From: Emiliania huxleyi CCMP1516 | Taxonomy: Eukaryota > Haptophyta > Isochrysidales > Noelaerhabdaceae | Assembly (NCBI RefSeq): GCF_000372725.1 | Contig: NW_005198966.1 | Span: 983,338-1,047,337 of the forward strand | Reading direction: 5' to 3' | Length of the DNA stretch: 64,000 nt | In this document: one piece after another, positions 18,230 to 28,053 of the stretch | How the letters are laid out: the number at the start of each line of letters is the position of its first letter | How positions within the stretch are numbered: position 1 is the first letter of the stretch | Position numbers and translations under genes: made by a program | The notes under the pieces: model-generated | Seen by the model: only the letters and a program-made list of their open reading frames with translations | Database searches by the model: none | What the model was told of the DNA's origin: nothing

Positions 18230-20497
18230 ATGGAGACGAGCAACAGCATCGACGACGCCCTCGCCAGAGCAGAGCGCGAAGCGCAGATTTCTCTGACGGA
18301 GGCGCGCGTCGCGCGCGCGCGTCTGATGAACATGTCATCGCGCTACGCGCGGCTAACAACGGATGAGCCGTATGTGGCAGAGCCGTCGGAGACGGAGATG
18401 CACGAGGTGTCGCAAGCGCGCCAACCAGAGACGGGCGCGGGCGAATCCGCGGCGCGCGAGTTTGTGTGGGGCGTTAGCGTCGCCGAAAATGCTGAGAGCG
18501 ACGGCGGAGGTGTCGGCAGCAGCGGCGGCAGTGCAGGCGGCGGCGGCAACGGTGGCGGTGGCGACAGTGGAGGGCTGGACGCCTGCACATTGCTCGCTCT
18601 GCTCGAGGCGCGCCGCTCCACACACCTGGCTCCCGCCAACGCGAGGCGGGGCAAAACCCTGCCCCGCCCCCCCAATAGGCCAACCCGGAGAGCGACCCGG
18701 CCACCCTCGCGGACGTGCTGGAGGCGATGCTGCCCTCGGGCGGGGAGGCGGAGGCGGCCTTCCCCTTGTCCGTCGCCCACGCCGTGGCGCGGCTGCGGGG
18801 CGGCGACTTGGCGGCGCGAGAGCTGCTGGAGGAGATTGCGGCGGCGGCGGTGGCGCGGGCGCGCGAGGAGGGCGTCGAGGAGGAGGGGGGCGTCGGGGAG
18901 GAGGATGCTGTGGTGGAGGGCGAGGGCGAGGGCGAGGGCGAGGGCGAGGGCGGAGGGGGCGGGGAGGTGGAGGGCGCGCCTGCCTCCGCAAGAGGCGGGC
19001 TGCGGCGGAGGCCCCGCCAGTACACGCGGCTGCCGCTCTCCTCCTCGTCCGCCTCGCCTCCCGCCTCGCGCGACGGGCGGCGGCGGTCGCGGCCCCTTCG
19101 GCTGGCGTCCGTCTCGTCGCGAGGGCGGAGGGCGGCCAGGCTCTGCGGCCTCGCGCTCTGCGGCCTGTCGCTGCTGGCGTGGCTCGCCGCCCGCACCTTC
19201 GCCTACTTTTTGCCTCCCCTCTCGTACGGACTGGTGCAGTCTCTGATCTGGAGGAGCGTGCGGCGGGAGGTGCTGACCACGCCCGGCCTGCACTGGCGCG
19301 GTCCGTGGCAGCGGCTGCTCCTCGTCCCCTCGACGCGGCAGACCTTCTCCTGGGCCGGCGCCGACGCCCTCCCCGCCCTCACCGGGGACGGGCTCAAGCT
19401 GGTCGTGCACGCGCACCTGCAGTGGCGGTACGACCCGCGCACGCTGCGAGAGCTGTACCTGCTCCTCCCGCCGCCGGAGGAGGGGGCGGCGTGCCGCGGA
19501 GCCGTCTTCCGCTGCGGCGGAGGCGAGTGCGTCCCCGCATCGTACGTCCGCGACGGGGAGGAGGACTGCACCGACGGCTCCGACGAGGCGGCGGGCGCCG
19601 AGGCCGAGGCGGAGGGCGGCGACTCGCCTCTGCTCCGGCCGGCGGAGCGGGTGATGCGGCAGGCGGCGCGCAGCGCGGCGCTGACGTCTTTCGCGTCGCA
19701 CCCGCTGCATGCCTTCTTCGGAGACAAGGCGGCCGTGTCCGAGGAGGTCCGCACCTCGCACCTCTCCCTCCGCCCCCTGGCCCCTGGTCTCCCTCCCCGG
19801 GGGGGGGGGGCGGTCTCCCTCCCCTGCTCCCCTTCCACTCCCCCCCCCCCCCCCACACACACACACTCCCTTCTCCCCCTCTCCAGGTCCGCCTCGCCGT
19901 CGCGCAAGCGCTCGGCTCCTACGGCGTCCTCGTCGAGGCGGTGCAGCTGGTCGCCGTCGAGGTGCCGCCGAGCGTCGACCAGATGCTGATGGAGGCGGCG
20001 GTCACACGCCTCCGGATCGAGCTCACAAAGAGGTACAAGGCCATGTGGGCCGCCGCACTCCTCATCCGCACCATGGTCGCCGAGCAGAACCGGCGCGCCA
20101 CGGTGGCGGCGGCGCGCGGGGCAGCGGCGGCGGTGAGCGAGGGCGCAAAGGCGCGCGCTGTCCGGACGGGGCAGACGGTGCGCGCCGAGCTCGAGGCGCT
20201 GACCAACCTGACGGGCAGCCTGCGCACCAGCGCGGTCGAGCTGCTCTCGTGCGCGCGACGCGCGCGGCAGGCGGAGGCGTGTGCGCGCGGGCGGGCTGAG
20301 CGGCCCTCGCCCTCTCGCCCTGTAGGTACCGCTGGCTCGACGGCCTGGCAGCCGCCAAGCGTGGCCGCGCGATGCTGGTGCGCAGTGGCGGCGGCGGGCC
20401 CGCGGCCCGCGGAGGCGCGACAAAGGGCGGGCGACTCGGCGTCGGCGACGACGGCGCGGTGAGCATCCTGCCGGCCGGCGCGAGGAGACGGTCGTGA
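18230..20497 (+). CDS. SPFH/Band 7 (prohibitin-like) membrane protein with inserted LDL-receptor class A module
   Basis: Exons 18230-18607, 18679-19746, 19887-20278 and 20326-20497 give 669 aa; the introns are one GC-AG and two GT-AG, all in consistent phase. The N-terminal part is low complexity. A membrane segment lies at about residues 280-305 (LCGLALCGLSLLAWLAA). The SPFH domain starts GLHWRGPWQRLLLVPSTRQ and resumes after an insertion (VRLAVAQALGSYGVLVEAVQ, VPPSVDQMLMEAAVTRLRIE), ending in a charged helix. Between the halves, at about 397-428, is an LDLa module (CRGAVFRC, GGECVP, DGEEDCTDGSDE) with six Cys and the acidic calcium box. Type II topology is expected, with LDLa on the non-cytosolic side. 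Role: probably membrane scaffold; the ligand of the LDLa module is unknown. Confidence 0.8.
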
Positions 20498-20645
20498 GGT
20501 ATGCACGCGGTTTTGGACACGGCGCTCTTGTTGGCGAGGGCGAAAACCAGTATCAGACGGCGAGCCAGATGAATCTCTCACACCCAGGGCGCTCAGAAGA
20601 AAAACTCGCAACCCGGAGACTTTTTTTTCACGATGACGAAACACG

Positions 20646-20912
20646 ATGAACCAAACACCGCCGCCGCCCGAGACGATGGACGTGGACGGCTGGCAGGTCG
20701 TGATCGCCGACGGGCACGCGGTGCTGCCCGAAGGCATGACGCACCTCCACCTGGACGACAAGAAAGAGAAAGCAGAGACGCGAGGACAGACCACCTTGGC
20801 CAAACTCCTCACCAGCCAGGCATTCGAGGGCGACTCTGAACTCCCGCGGGGTTTTAATCCCCTCGCACGAATTCTTTTCTTGGCTCAAGGCCTCGCGCGA
20901 GCGCGCCTGTAG
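20646..20912 (+). CDS. small uncertain ORF upstream of kanadaptin
   Basis: An 88-aa ORF starting MNQTPPPPETMDVDGWQV, ending five bases before the kanadaptin start. Its composition is less GC-biased than shadow ORFs and it has a plausible N-terminus, but I recognise no domain. It could be an upstream ORF in the kanadaptin 5' leader, a small gene, or chance. Confidence 0.25.
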   Translation: MNQTPPPPETMDVDGWQVVIADGHAVLPEGMTHLHLDDKKEKAETRGQTTLAKLLTSQAFEGDSELPRGFNPLARILFLAQGLARARL

Positions 20913-20917
20913 CAGCC

Positions 20918-23389
20918 ATGGCATACGAGCCGCCCAGCTGGTCGACCGTCCCGCCTCCCGGCTCGTACACGCTCGAGATCATCCGCGACGGCGTGGTCAT
21001 AGAGACGGTGGACGCCTCGACGCGAGCGCACTACATTCTCGGCCGCGACCCGGCCGCGGCGCACGTGCACCTGCCGCACCCGTCCGTCTCGCGGCAGCAC
21101 GCGGTCATCCAGCACCGCGACTCGGGCGGCGTCTGGCTCATGGACCTGGGCTCGACGCACGGCACCACCATCAACAAGAAGGCCTGCCCGTCCCGAGCCT
21201 TCGTCGCGCTGCCGCCAGGCGCGATGGTGCGGCTCGGCTCGGGATCGCGACTAGTCACGCTGCTCGGGCCGCCGGACGAGGCGGGTGCGAGCAAGGCGCC
21301 CGGCGTGCCGCAGCCGCCGCCGGTTCGGACGCGCCCGGGAGAGGCGCAGTACTCCGCCGCGCGGGCCGCGCAGCGCGCCGAGCGAATCGCGGCGACGACC
21401 GGGCGGTCGGCGGTGAGCGCGGACGACCTGCATGGCGGCGGGGCGGGGTGGGGGTTCGACGCGGACGCCGAGACGAGCCGCGCGCCGGCGGAGGAGGCGG
21501 CGCTCGACGCGCTCGAGCTCGAGCAGCTCCTCAAGATGGCGGACGCAGCGGGGCTGCCACTGTCTGCGCGCGGGCGCGTGCTGCAGGAGCAGCGGTCGAA
21601 GCGGCAGGCGAAGGCGGAGAATCTGTTGCTCGAGGTGGGCCGCATAGCCGCAAAGGAGGTGGAGGGGCTCAGCGAGGGCCAGGCCAGCGCAAAGCAGCGC
21701 GCCGAGGAGCGTGCCGCAGAGCTAAACGAGCAGGCGCGCCTCCGCCCGCCTCCGCCCGCCTCCTCCCGCCTCCGCCCCGCGCCTCCGCGCCTCCGCGCCT
21801 CCGCTCCTCCGCCCCGCCTCCGCCCTCCGCCCCTCCCGTCTCTCGTTCGCCCTCTGCGGCCGCGCACACGCACGCACCGCCACTCACGCACGCGGACATC
21901 GCCCCTCCCGCGAGGACTCCTCCCCTCGCTCGGTCAGCACACGCCCGACAACCCCCGCAGGTCGCGTCGCTCGGCGAGCAGCTCGCAGACATCATCCGGG
22001 AGCAGCTCGCCGCCGCCAAGGGGCTCGTCGACGGAGGCAAGTCGCGCCGCGCCGCCGCGCGCGCCGCCGACAACGACGAGGACGACTTCTTCGACCGCAC
22101 GGCGAAGAAGAAGCGGCGCGTCGGCGCCGCCGCCAAGGGCAAGGGGGAGGGCGGCGGAGGAGGCGGAGGCGCAGAGGTGCTCGACGAGGCTGCGATCGAG
22201 GCGCGGCTGGCGGAGCTCGAGGCGGACGAGGTGTCGGCGGGGCGGCAGCTCGCCGCGCTCGAGGAGGCGCAGGCGGCGAGGCGCGCCGGCAGCGGCAGCG
22301 GCGACGAGCTGGACGGCTACATGCGCGCCAACGCTGCCGAGGTCGCCTCCAACCGGATCGCGGAGCTGCGCCAGGCGGCGGAGGCGCGCGAGGCGGAGCG
22401 GGGCACCCTGCGCAAGCTCCGAGAGTTTGTCAAGCCCGCGCTGCCGCCCGCCGCCGCGCCCGCCGCCGCCGTGCCCGCCGCCGCAGCGCCTGCAGCTGCG
22501 GCGTCCGCCTGCGCAGCCGGCACTAGGGCGCGGCCCGCCGACGCGGCTCCGAAGCCAAAGGCGCCCGGCGGCGGCGGGAGCGGGCTGGGCGCGGTGCTCG
22601 CCTCGATCCGTGCCGAGGGCGGCGAGGGCGGAGGCGAGGGCGGAGGCGAGGGCGCCGACGTGGGCCAAGCCGCCTCGATGCGGCCGCCTCCCTCCGCGCC
22701 GAAGCGGGCTCCTGCGAGCGGTCCGCCGCAGGGCCCGCGCCGGGTTGGCCCGAGCATGCCTCCTCCGGGCTCCGCCCCGGGCGGCGGGCTTGGCCGCGCA
22801 GACGGCGGGCCGGGGCCCGCCTCGCTCGGGCGTCGCGAGGGCGCGGCGGCAGCCTTCGCCTCCGAGTACGCCGCGGCGGTCGAGCGACTCCAGAGGGGTG
22901 AGGACGGGGTCGGCGCCGACGCGGGCGGCGACAGCGGCGGCCGCGCTCCTCCGGCGGAGGAGGGGAGCGGCCTCGGGTTTGGCGCCGCTCGTCCCGACGC
23001 GGCGCACGTGCGCACCGTGCGCGAGACGCACTTGCGGCAGCAGCAGGAGCAGGACGAGGCCGCAATGCCGGCTGGGCTCAACCAGATGCGAGCCGGTGCC
23101 CGACTCGCGGCCTCGCGCCTCCGCCGCCGCAGCGCCGCCCCGCCCACCCCCCTCCGCCCCGCACGCAGGCGCGTCCACCACTTGCGCGGCTTCGGCGGCG
23201 CCCAAGCCAGCCGCACGGCGCGCCCCCGGCGCCATCGGGCCCGCCCGCCCTCCGCAGTCGGCGCCCCGAGGCGGGTGGCGCGAGGCGGCGGAGGCGGGCG
23301 GCGAGGCGGAGGGCGGGGGCGAGTGGGTGCCGCCGGCGGACCAGGACGGATCCGGCAAGACGTCGCTCAACGCGCGGCTGGGCTACTAG
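20918..23389 (+). CDS. kanadaptin (SLC4A1AP) homologue, FHA-domain splicing-associated protein
   Basis: Exons 20918-21733, 21961-23095 and 23169-23389 (723 aa), introns GC-AG (227 nt) and GT-AG (73 nt). The N-terminal FHA domain covers about residues 22-125 (LGRDPAAAHVHLPHPSVSRQ, DLGSTHGTTINK). Downstream are hallmark kanadaptin features: a DDFFDRT motif, ELDGYM, coiled-coil stretches and the family C-terminus (DGSGKTSLNARLGY). In animals the protein is nuclear and linked to spliceosomal complexes; the FHA domain would bind phosphothreonine. The last exon returns to the frame of the first, which validates both introns. Good match in order and spacing of motifs, so identity is fairly sure; local function is by analogy. 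Confidence 0.88.
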   Translation: MAYEPPSWSTVPPPGSYTLEIIRDGVVIETVDASTRAHYILGRDPAAAHVHLPHPSVSRQHAVIQHRDSGGVWLMDLGSTHGTTINKKACPSRAFVALPPGAMVRLGSGSRLVTLLGPPDEAGASKAPGVPQPPPVRTRPGEAQYSAARAAQRAERIAATTGRSAVSADDLHGGGAGWGFDADAETSRAPAEEAALDALELEQLLKMADAAGLPLSARGRVLQEQRSKRQAKAENLLLEVGRIAAKEVEGLSEGQASAKQRAEERAAELNEQARLRPPPPASSRLRPAPPRLRASAPPPRLRPPPLPSLVRPLRPRTRTHRHSRTRTSPLPRGLLPSLGQHTPDNPRRSRRSASSSQTSSGSSSPPPRGSSTEASRAAPPRAPPTTTRTTSSTARRRRSGASAPPPRARGRAAEEAEAQRCSTRLRSRRGWRSSRRTRCRRGGSSPRSRRRRRRGAPAAAAATSWTATCAPTLPRSPPTGSRSCARRRRRARRSGAPCASSESLSSPRCRPPPRPPPPCPPPQRLQLRRPPAQPALGRGPPTRLRSQRRPAAAGAGWARCSPRSVPRAARAEARAEARAPTWAKPPRCGRLPPRRSGLLRAVRRRARAGLARACLLRAPPRAAGLAAQTAGRGPPRSGVARARRQPSPPSTPRRSSDSRGVRTGSAPTRAATAAAALLRRRRGAASGLAPLVPTRRTCAPCARRTCGSSRSRTRPQCRLGSTRCEPVPDSRPRASAAAAPPRPPPSAPHAGASTTCAASAAPKPAARRAPGAIGPARPPQSAPRGGWREAAEAGGEAEGGGEWVPPADQDGSGKTSLNARLGY

Positions 23390-23769
23390 CCGCCGCGGGC
23401 GGGCGTTGTGAGTCGCCACGGCCCGGTCCGGCGTCCGCGTCCCCTCGCGAGTACTGACAGAGTCGGTGGCGAGTTGTGTCTTGTGACCGCCACGGCGGTC
23501 GGCGCCAGCGCGCACACGCCCACGCGCTTTTCTGTGACGGTTCGTGTCGCGCGTCTCAGAGCAGGGCCAGCGGCCGCTGCCAGCGCGGAATATCTGTTCT
23601 CTCTCGCTCTCATGTTGGTGTTGCGACAGGTGTATCATGCTTTCCATCCATGCACATACACACGCACACATCTGAGTCGTCACTGTTGAGGGGTCAACAG
23701 ATGGGCGGCTCTCGCGGCTGTGCCGTCGCCCCTCTACTGCGGCAGGGGAGGGCCGGAGGGCGAGCGGGT

Positions 23770-24739
23770 CTACCAGCCCCAGGAGCGCTTGAGGGTGACG
23801 CGCGCCGCGTCGAGGAGGTTCGCGTCGGCCGACTCGAGCGGCACGTTGGCGGTCGCGGTCCAGGTCGCGCCGTCCTCAAAGTTGTCGTCCTGCAGCGACA
23901 CCTCGAGGTCCGACTTGTCGGGCTTGTACGAGGCGGCGAGCGTCTGCCCCGCCTTGAGCTGGCGGGTGAAGCCGACCTCGAGCGCGCCGACCTCCTTGCC
24001 GTCGACGTCGTAGTCGAACTGCGCCGAGACCTTGTCCTTGCCGTTGTTGAGGCCGGACATGAGCTTGACGCGCGCAGCCTTGGCCTTGACCATCCAGCTC
24101 GGCTGCACGTCCACCTTCTGGTCGCCGAGGTCGACCTCGCGCTGCACCGCAACCTCCGTCAGCTGGTCCTCCGTGTCGTACTCGGCCGACAGGGTCGTGC
24201 CCTGCGACGAGGCCGTCAGCCGCACGTCGGACCGCTTGCTCGCAAAGTCGCGCCGCAGCTCGTACGAGACCGAGACGTCGTCCGCGGAGTCGCCCTCGAC
24301 CAGGTCGCCCGAGAAGGAGACCTCCTTGAGGAAGTCCTTGTTCGAGTTGTAGTCGTACTTGGCCGCCACCTTGGTCTTGAAGTCGCCGATCTCCAGCCCC
24401 TGCGTGGCGGGGAGGGGAGGGGACGGTGAGAGGCGCGCGCGGGGCGAAGACGGGGAGAGGCGGTGGGCGGGCGGCGGCGTGGGCGGAGGTGGCGGGCGGG
24501 CGGTGGGCGGAGGAGAAGGGCGGGGATCGGAAGGGCGGAGGAGAAGGGCGGGCAGAGTAGTTGCGGTGTAGAAGGTGCGACGTTCGGCGTTCGGCGATGT
24601 GGGCTGAGGAGTGGCGGCGTGAGCGGACCTTCTCCCACGAGGCCTTGAGGTTATCGAACTTCCCCGCGTCGCCACGGAGGTTGCCGGTCGAGACCTCCGC
24701 GCGGTTGGCCGAGAGCGAGAGCATCGAGGTGGCGAGCAT
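23770..24739 (-). CDS. beta-strand-rich protein, possible membrane or plastid-envelope beta-barrel
   Basis: Two exons on the - strand, 24629-24739 (37 codons) and 23770-24399, joined over a 229-nt GT-AG intron; 246 aa. The second exon is made of alternating-residue strands and turns (VSVSYELRRDFASKRSDVRL, LTASSQGTTLSAEYDTEDQL, TLAASYKPDKSDLEVSLQDD) and ends SWGW. That pattern suits a beta-barrel or antiparallel sheet, and similar strands repeat about every 15-20 residues. I do not recognise the family by name. The N-terminus is short; an additional upstream exon bearing a targeting signal is possible. It converges with kanadaptin, 380 bp apart. Confidence 0.7.
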
Positions 24740-24871
24740 TGTTTGAGCTGCAGGAGGGGTGCGCAATTTGCAAGGGTGTGCCGGGTCGCGATTGACGCGA
24801 CACGCCCCAAACGCTGATTGTTCAAAACAAATCGCTGGGCTTCTCCATTATGTGATGTTACGGTTAAGGTG

Positions 24872-24975
24872 GCACGCCCTGCGAGCGGGGCCGGGCGGGG
24901 TGCGCACTGTCCCTCTGTGTTCGTGTGCGTCGCCCATCTCTCCCTGGAGATGACTGCTCTATTTATTTATTTATT
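24872..24975 (-). repeat. dispersed repeat R4, copy 2
   Basis: Reverse-complement match to 2213-2300, next to an ATTTATTTATTTATTTG run. Confidence 0.65.
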
Positions 24976-25456
24976 TGTTACGGTTAAGAGGAAGATTCGC
25001 GCGAGCTGCGGCCTGCGGGACCGCCGGGACGGCGGGCGGGTGATTGCGGACTCGTCGGACGCCGCCACTTTGCCGAGACTTTCTTCTTTCTTCGAGACTT
25101 TTGAGGGAAGCGAGATCGCGATCGGCCGAGAACCGACATGGCGGGCAAGAGGCCGTCACGGCCATGATCGTGGCTGCCGACGCCGGCGACGACCCGCTCG
25201 CGGACCGCCGCGAGGACCGGGAGGGGATCCCTGCACCCTGGGTGTGTATTCCGAGAAAAACAAAAAAGAAACGAGCGGTGAGGGAGAAAGAGAAAGCGGA
25301 TACAAAACAAGAACACAACGCACTCTCTCACATGACAAGCGATCCCACGACAGCGATTGTGGGGTCGCCCGCCACCGCCGCCATGGTCCATGGAGATCTG
25401 CTGCGTGTGGGAGAGATTTTTCACAATACCAAACAACTCTAACACTCACACGTCAT

Positions 25457-25560
25457 TTGGAGCACTTGGTCTTGGAGTGCAGTCATTAGCCTCACATCCA
25501 GGGCCGGGGAGCTAAGAAGCGCACCCAGCGGGCCGGATGATCGGGATCGGGCTACGGGCT
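25457..25560 (+). repeat. R2 repeat copy
   Basis: TTGGAGCACTTGG...GGAGTGCAGTC followed by CATCCAGGGCCGGGGAGCTA and GGGCCGGATGATCGGGATCG. The same order is seen at 27845-27958 and inverted at 47770-47890. Confidence 0.75.
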
Positions 25561-25740
25561 AGAGAGCCCTAGCCCCGGGGGTGTGCGTTCGCAGGGCAAG
25601 GGCCTTAAAGTAAACACGGATCTCCGAGGGTTAGCTCCGCGCTCCGGGTTTCCCCTAGCAGCAGAACGCCCCCTCTACTCGGAGCTAGTAAACACCAGAC
25701 ACGGACACGACGCCCACCCACCCCGTCATTTTGGCATATT

Positions 25741-25794
25741 TTTGGGGCCTGGAGCCCTGTTCACGCGCGCGCAAGACGTGCAGACAGGGTTGCC
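25741..25794 (+). repeat. dispersed repeat R5, copy 1
   Basis: GGGGCCTGGAGCCCTGTTCA through GACGTGCAGACAGGGTTGCC; near-identical in reverse complement at 48063-48117. Confidence 0.7.
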
Positions 25795-26888
25795 ACCCTC
25801 CCGGGCCAGGCGTGCATCGGGCGTTCCGTACAAAATGGCAGCGGAGCCCAGCCCCAGCGACGCTGTCTCTTCCGTCTGAGCGGTGGGTAACTCTCTGGCC
25901 GGGCTTGGGCCCTCTCGGGCTGCTGCGAGCTGCGCGATGCGCGTCCCCTCCGCCGCACAACCGTACCCCTGCCCCTCACCCTCCGACTCCGCCGCAGGAC
26001 CGGTCTGGCGACACGGGACGACCGCCCAGAGCAGCACCACAGACCATCCCGACCCCGTGGGGGGCGGGGCGGGCCAGCGAGACGTAAGAGCGCCCCTCCC
26101 TCCCTCTCGTGGCGCGTCCCCTCCTTCCTCCCAGCACCCCGCCACCTGGCTCGCCGCCCCGTCGCCGTCGCGAGTCAGCCCTCGGTCAGGTACTGCCAAA
26201 GGCGGCCACAAGCAGCACAATCGCTACCAGCGCCACCGCGCCGGCGCTGGTAAGCTCTGCGGCCCGTGTAGCGGCCCCTTAGCCCGTCGCCCGGGGCACA
26301 TGGCGCCCTCACACCGCTCCTCGCCCCCGTGTCGCAGGCCAAAATCGTCGACATCGCGTCGGCACTCTCGACGGCGCGCCTGGGCTCGCAGAGGGCGGCC
26401 TGGGCGGTGCAGGGTGGCCGGGCTGCCCCCCTCCCGCGTTGCGCCAAGCCTCGGGGGTCGGGGAGACCATCTCGGGTCGCCGAGGGGGCGGGTCGGACGA
26501 CCAATCCGGCTGCTGGCCGGAGGACGTCGCCGGCTCCGCGATTTTGGGCGCCCCAGGCGCCTCCATCCGGGACGAGCGGCGCCAGCTGGTAGCTGGGGCC
26601 GCAGGGCGGTCAGGCCAACACCGTATGCTAGTCGGAGTGGATTGTCTAGAGGTGTAGAGGTCGGTAGAGTGTCCGTTTGTGGCCTCCGGACGGGCTCTGG
26701 TCGGGAGCCCGCCGGGCCGGCTGAGGCTGTGTGTCCGTCCACTATGGACCCAGTGGTGGCTTAGAAGTGCTCTCTGGGAAGTACACATCCTATATAACAC
26801 CTGCGGACCGGAAGGTACCGCCGTGGCGCCGCGAGGGGCCGTCTAAGCGCCAGCGTGACCCTTCCCGGGCCCCCTTGGGTGGGCTCCG

Positions 26889-27933
26889 GTGCAGGGTGCA
26901 CCCGGCAAGGAGCACGCCGTCAAGGGGACGTGCCGCGCGTGGCGCCGCGCCTGGAAGGAGACGCTCGCGACGCGCGAGCGGCCGCGCATGCTCGTGTACG
27001 GTGGCGCCAATGCTGGAGGCATCCCACTCAACTCGGTGGAGCGGTACGACCCGTCAACAAATGAGTGGGGGGAGGAGGCTGTGGCGCCGATGCCAACGGC
27101 ACGTTTGCTTCCTGCCATTGCGTTGCTGGATGGCAAGTTCTACGCGACGGGCGGCATGAACGCCGGTGGCGCACCTTCACGCTCGATGGAGAGGTACGAC
27201 TTGGCAACGAAAGTATGGGAGGTGCGGGCGCCGATGGCAACGCCGCGCGAGCTTCACGGCCTGGCGGAGCTCGGCGGCAAGCTTTATGCTGTGGGAGGCC
27301 TCGACGACGGCGGCAATAGCCACAGCTCAGTCGAGCATTACGACCCGGCGCTAGACGCGTGGGAGGAAGTGGCGCCGATGGCGGCGAGGCGGACTACTCC
27401 CGGCGTGGCGGAGGGTGCTCGACGCGGCAAGCTGTACGCTGTGGGAGGCTGCAACAGCGTCGTGGGACTTTTCTCGTCGGTGGGAGGCGGTGGCGCCGAT
27501 GGCTTCGGCGCGGCAGGGTCCTGGCGCGGCGGTGCTCGATGGGAAGCTGTACGCTGTGGGTGGCGCCAACGATTACCTCAACTTCAGCTCGGTGGAGCGG
27601 TACGACCCCGCCTCGAATGCGTGGGAGGCCTTGGCGCCGATGACGGTGGAGCGATACGCCCCCGGCATAGCGGTGCTCGAAGGCAAGCTGTACGCGGTTG
27701 GCGGCGTGAGCGACGATGACGACGGCCCGATCGACACCGTCGAGCGGTACGACCCAGCCGCAGATGTGTGGGAGGCGGTGGCGCCGCCGCTGGCAGCTTT
27801 CCCTTCGTTGCCTCGCTGTAGTGGATGGAGTACATTGGAGCGATTGGTGATTGGAGCACTTGGAGCACTTGGAGTGCAGTCATCATCTCATCAACCGCAC
27901 ATCCAGGGCCGGGGGGCTAAGAAGCACACCTAG
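26889..27933 (+). pseudogene. kelch-repeat protein, damaged or mis-assembled
   Basis: Kelch units of a beta-propeller run from about 26985: MLVYGGANAGG, MPTARLLPAIALLDGKFYAT, LAELGGKLYAVGGLDDGG and so on, about six blades. Around 27470-27485 the reading frame changes: one unit reads FSSV and is followed immediately by WEAVAPMASARQ in another frame, so the residues that usually sit between (an ERYDP-type strand) are missing. This looks like a deletion of about 28-29 nt. After 27830 the ORF runs into an R2 repeat, which supplies its stop. An upstream CRAWR-like stretch suggests an F-box partner domain whose earlier exons I cannot find. Could be a pseudogene or a sequencing/assembly fault. Confidence 0.6.
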
Positions 27934-28005
27934 CGGGCCAGATGATTGGCATCGGGTTAAAAGAAAGAAAGAAAACAGACAAGCCAAGGGAGGGATGGGC
28001 AAAGG
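27845..28005 (+). repeat. R2 followed directly by R1
   Basis: GGAGCACTTGGAGCACTTGG, then CATCCAGGGCCGGGGGGCTA, then AAAGAAAGAAAGAAAACAGA and GGGAGGGATGGG. The joined order R2-R1 suggests the two blocks belong to one longer composite repeat. Confidence 0.7.
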
Positions 28006-28053
28006 GTTGTTGTTTGTTGAAGGGTTGCGGGCGCGGCTGAAAAATTTTTGGCG

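Larger units (their letters stand above)
24740..26887. other. repeat-rich intergenic region without a confident gene
   Basis: Holds R4 copy 2 (24872-24975), an R2 copy (25457-25560) and an R5 copy (25741-25794). Long ORFs between 25700 and 26760 on both strands have no domain and track the GC content. The segment 26780-26890 may be part of the 5' region of the kelch gene. Confidence 0.5.

Noticed and set aside
18343-19866. 507-aa ORF on the - strand opposite the SPFH gene
   Set aside because: Overlaps conserved SPFH and LDLa coding sequence and has no domain of its own.
25883-26764. 293-aa ORF upstream of the kelch gene
   Set aside because: Low-complexity Pro/Ser/Arg composition, overlaps repeat R5, competing ORFs of equal length on the other strand.
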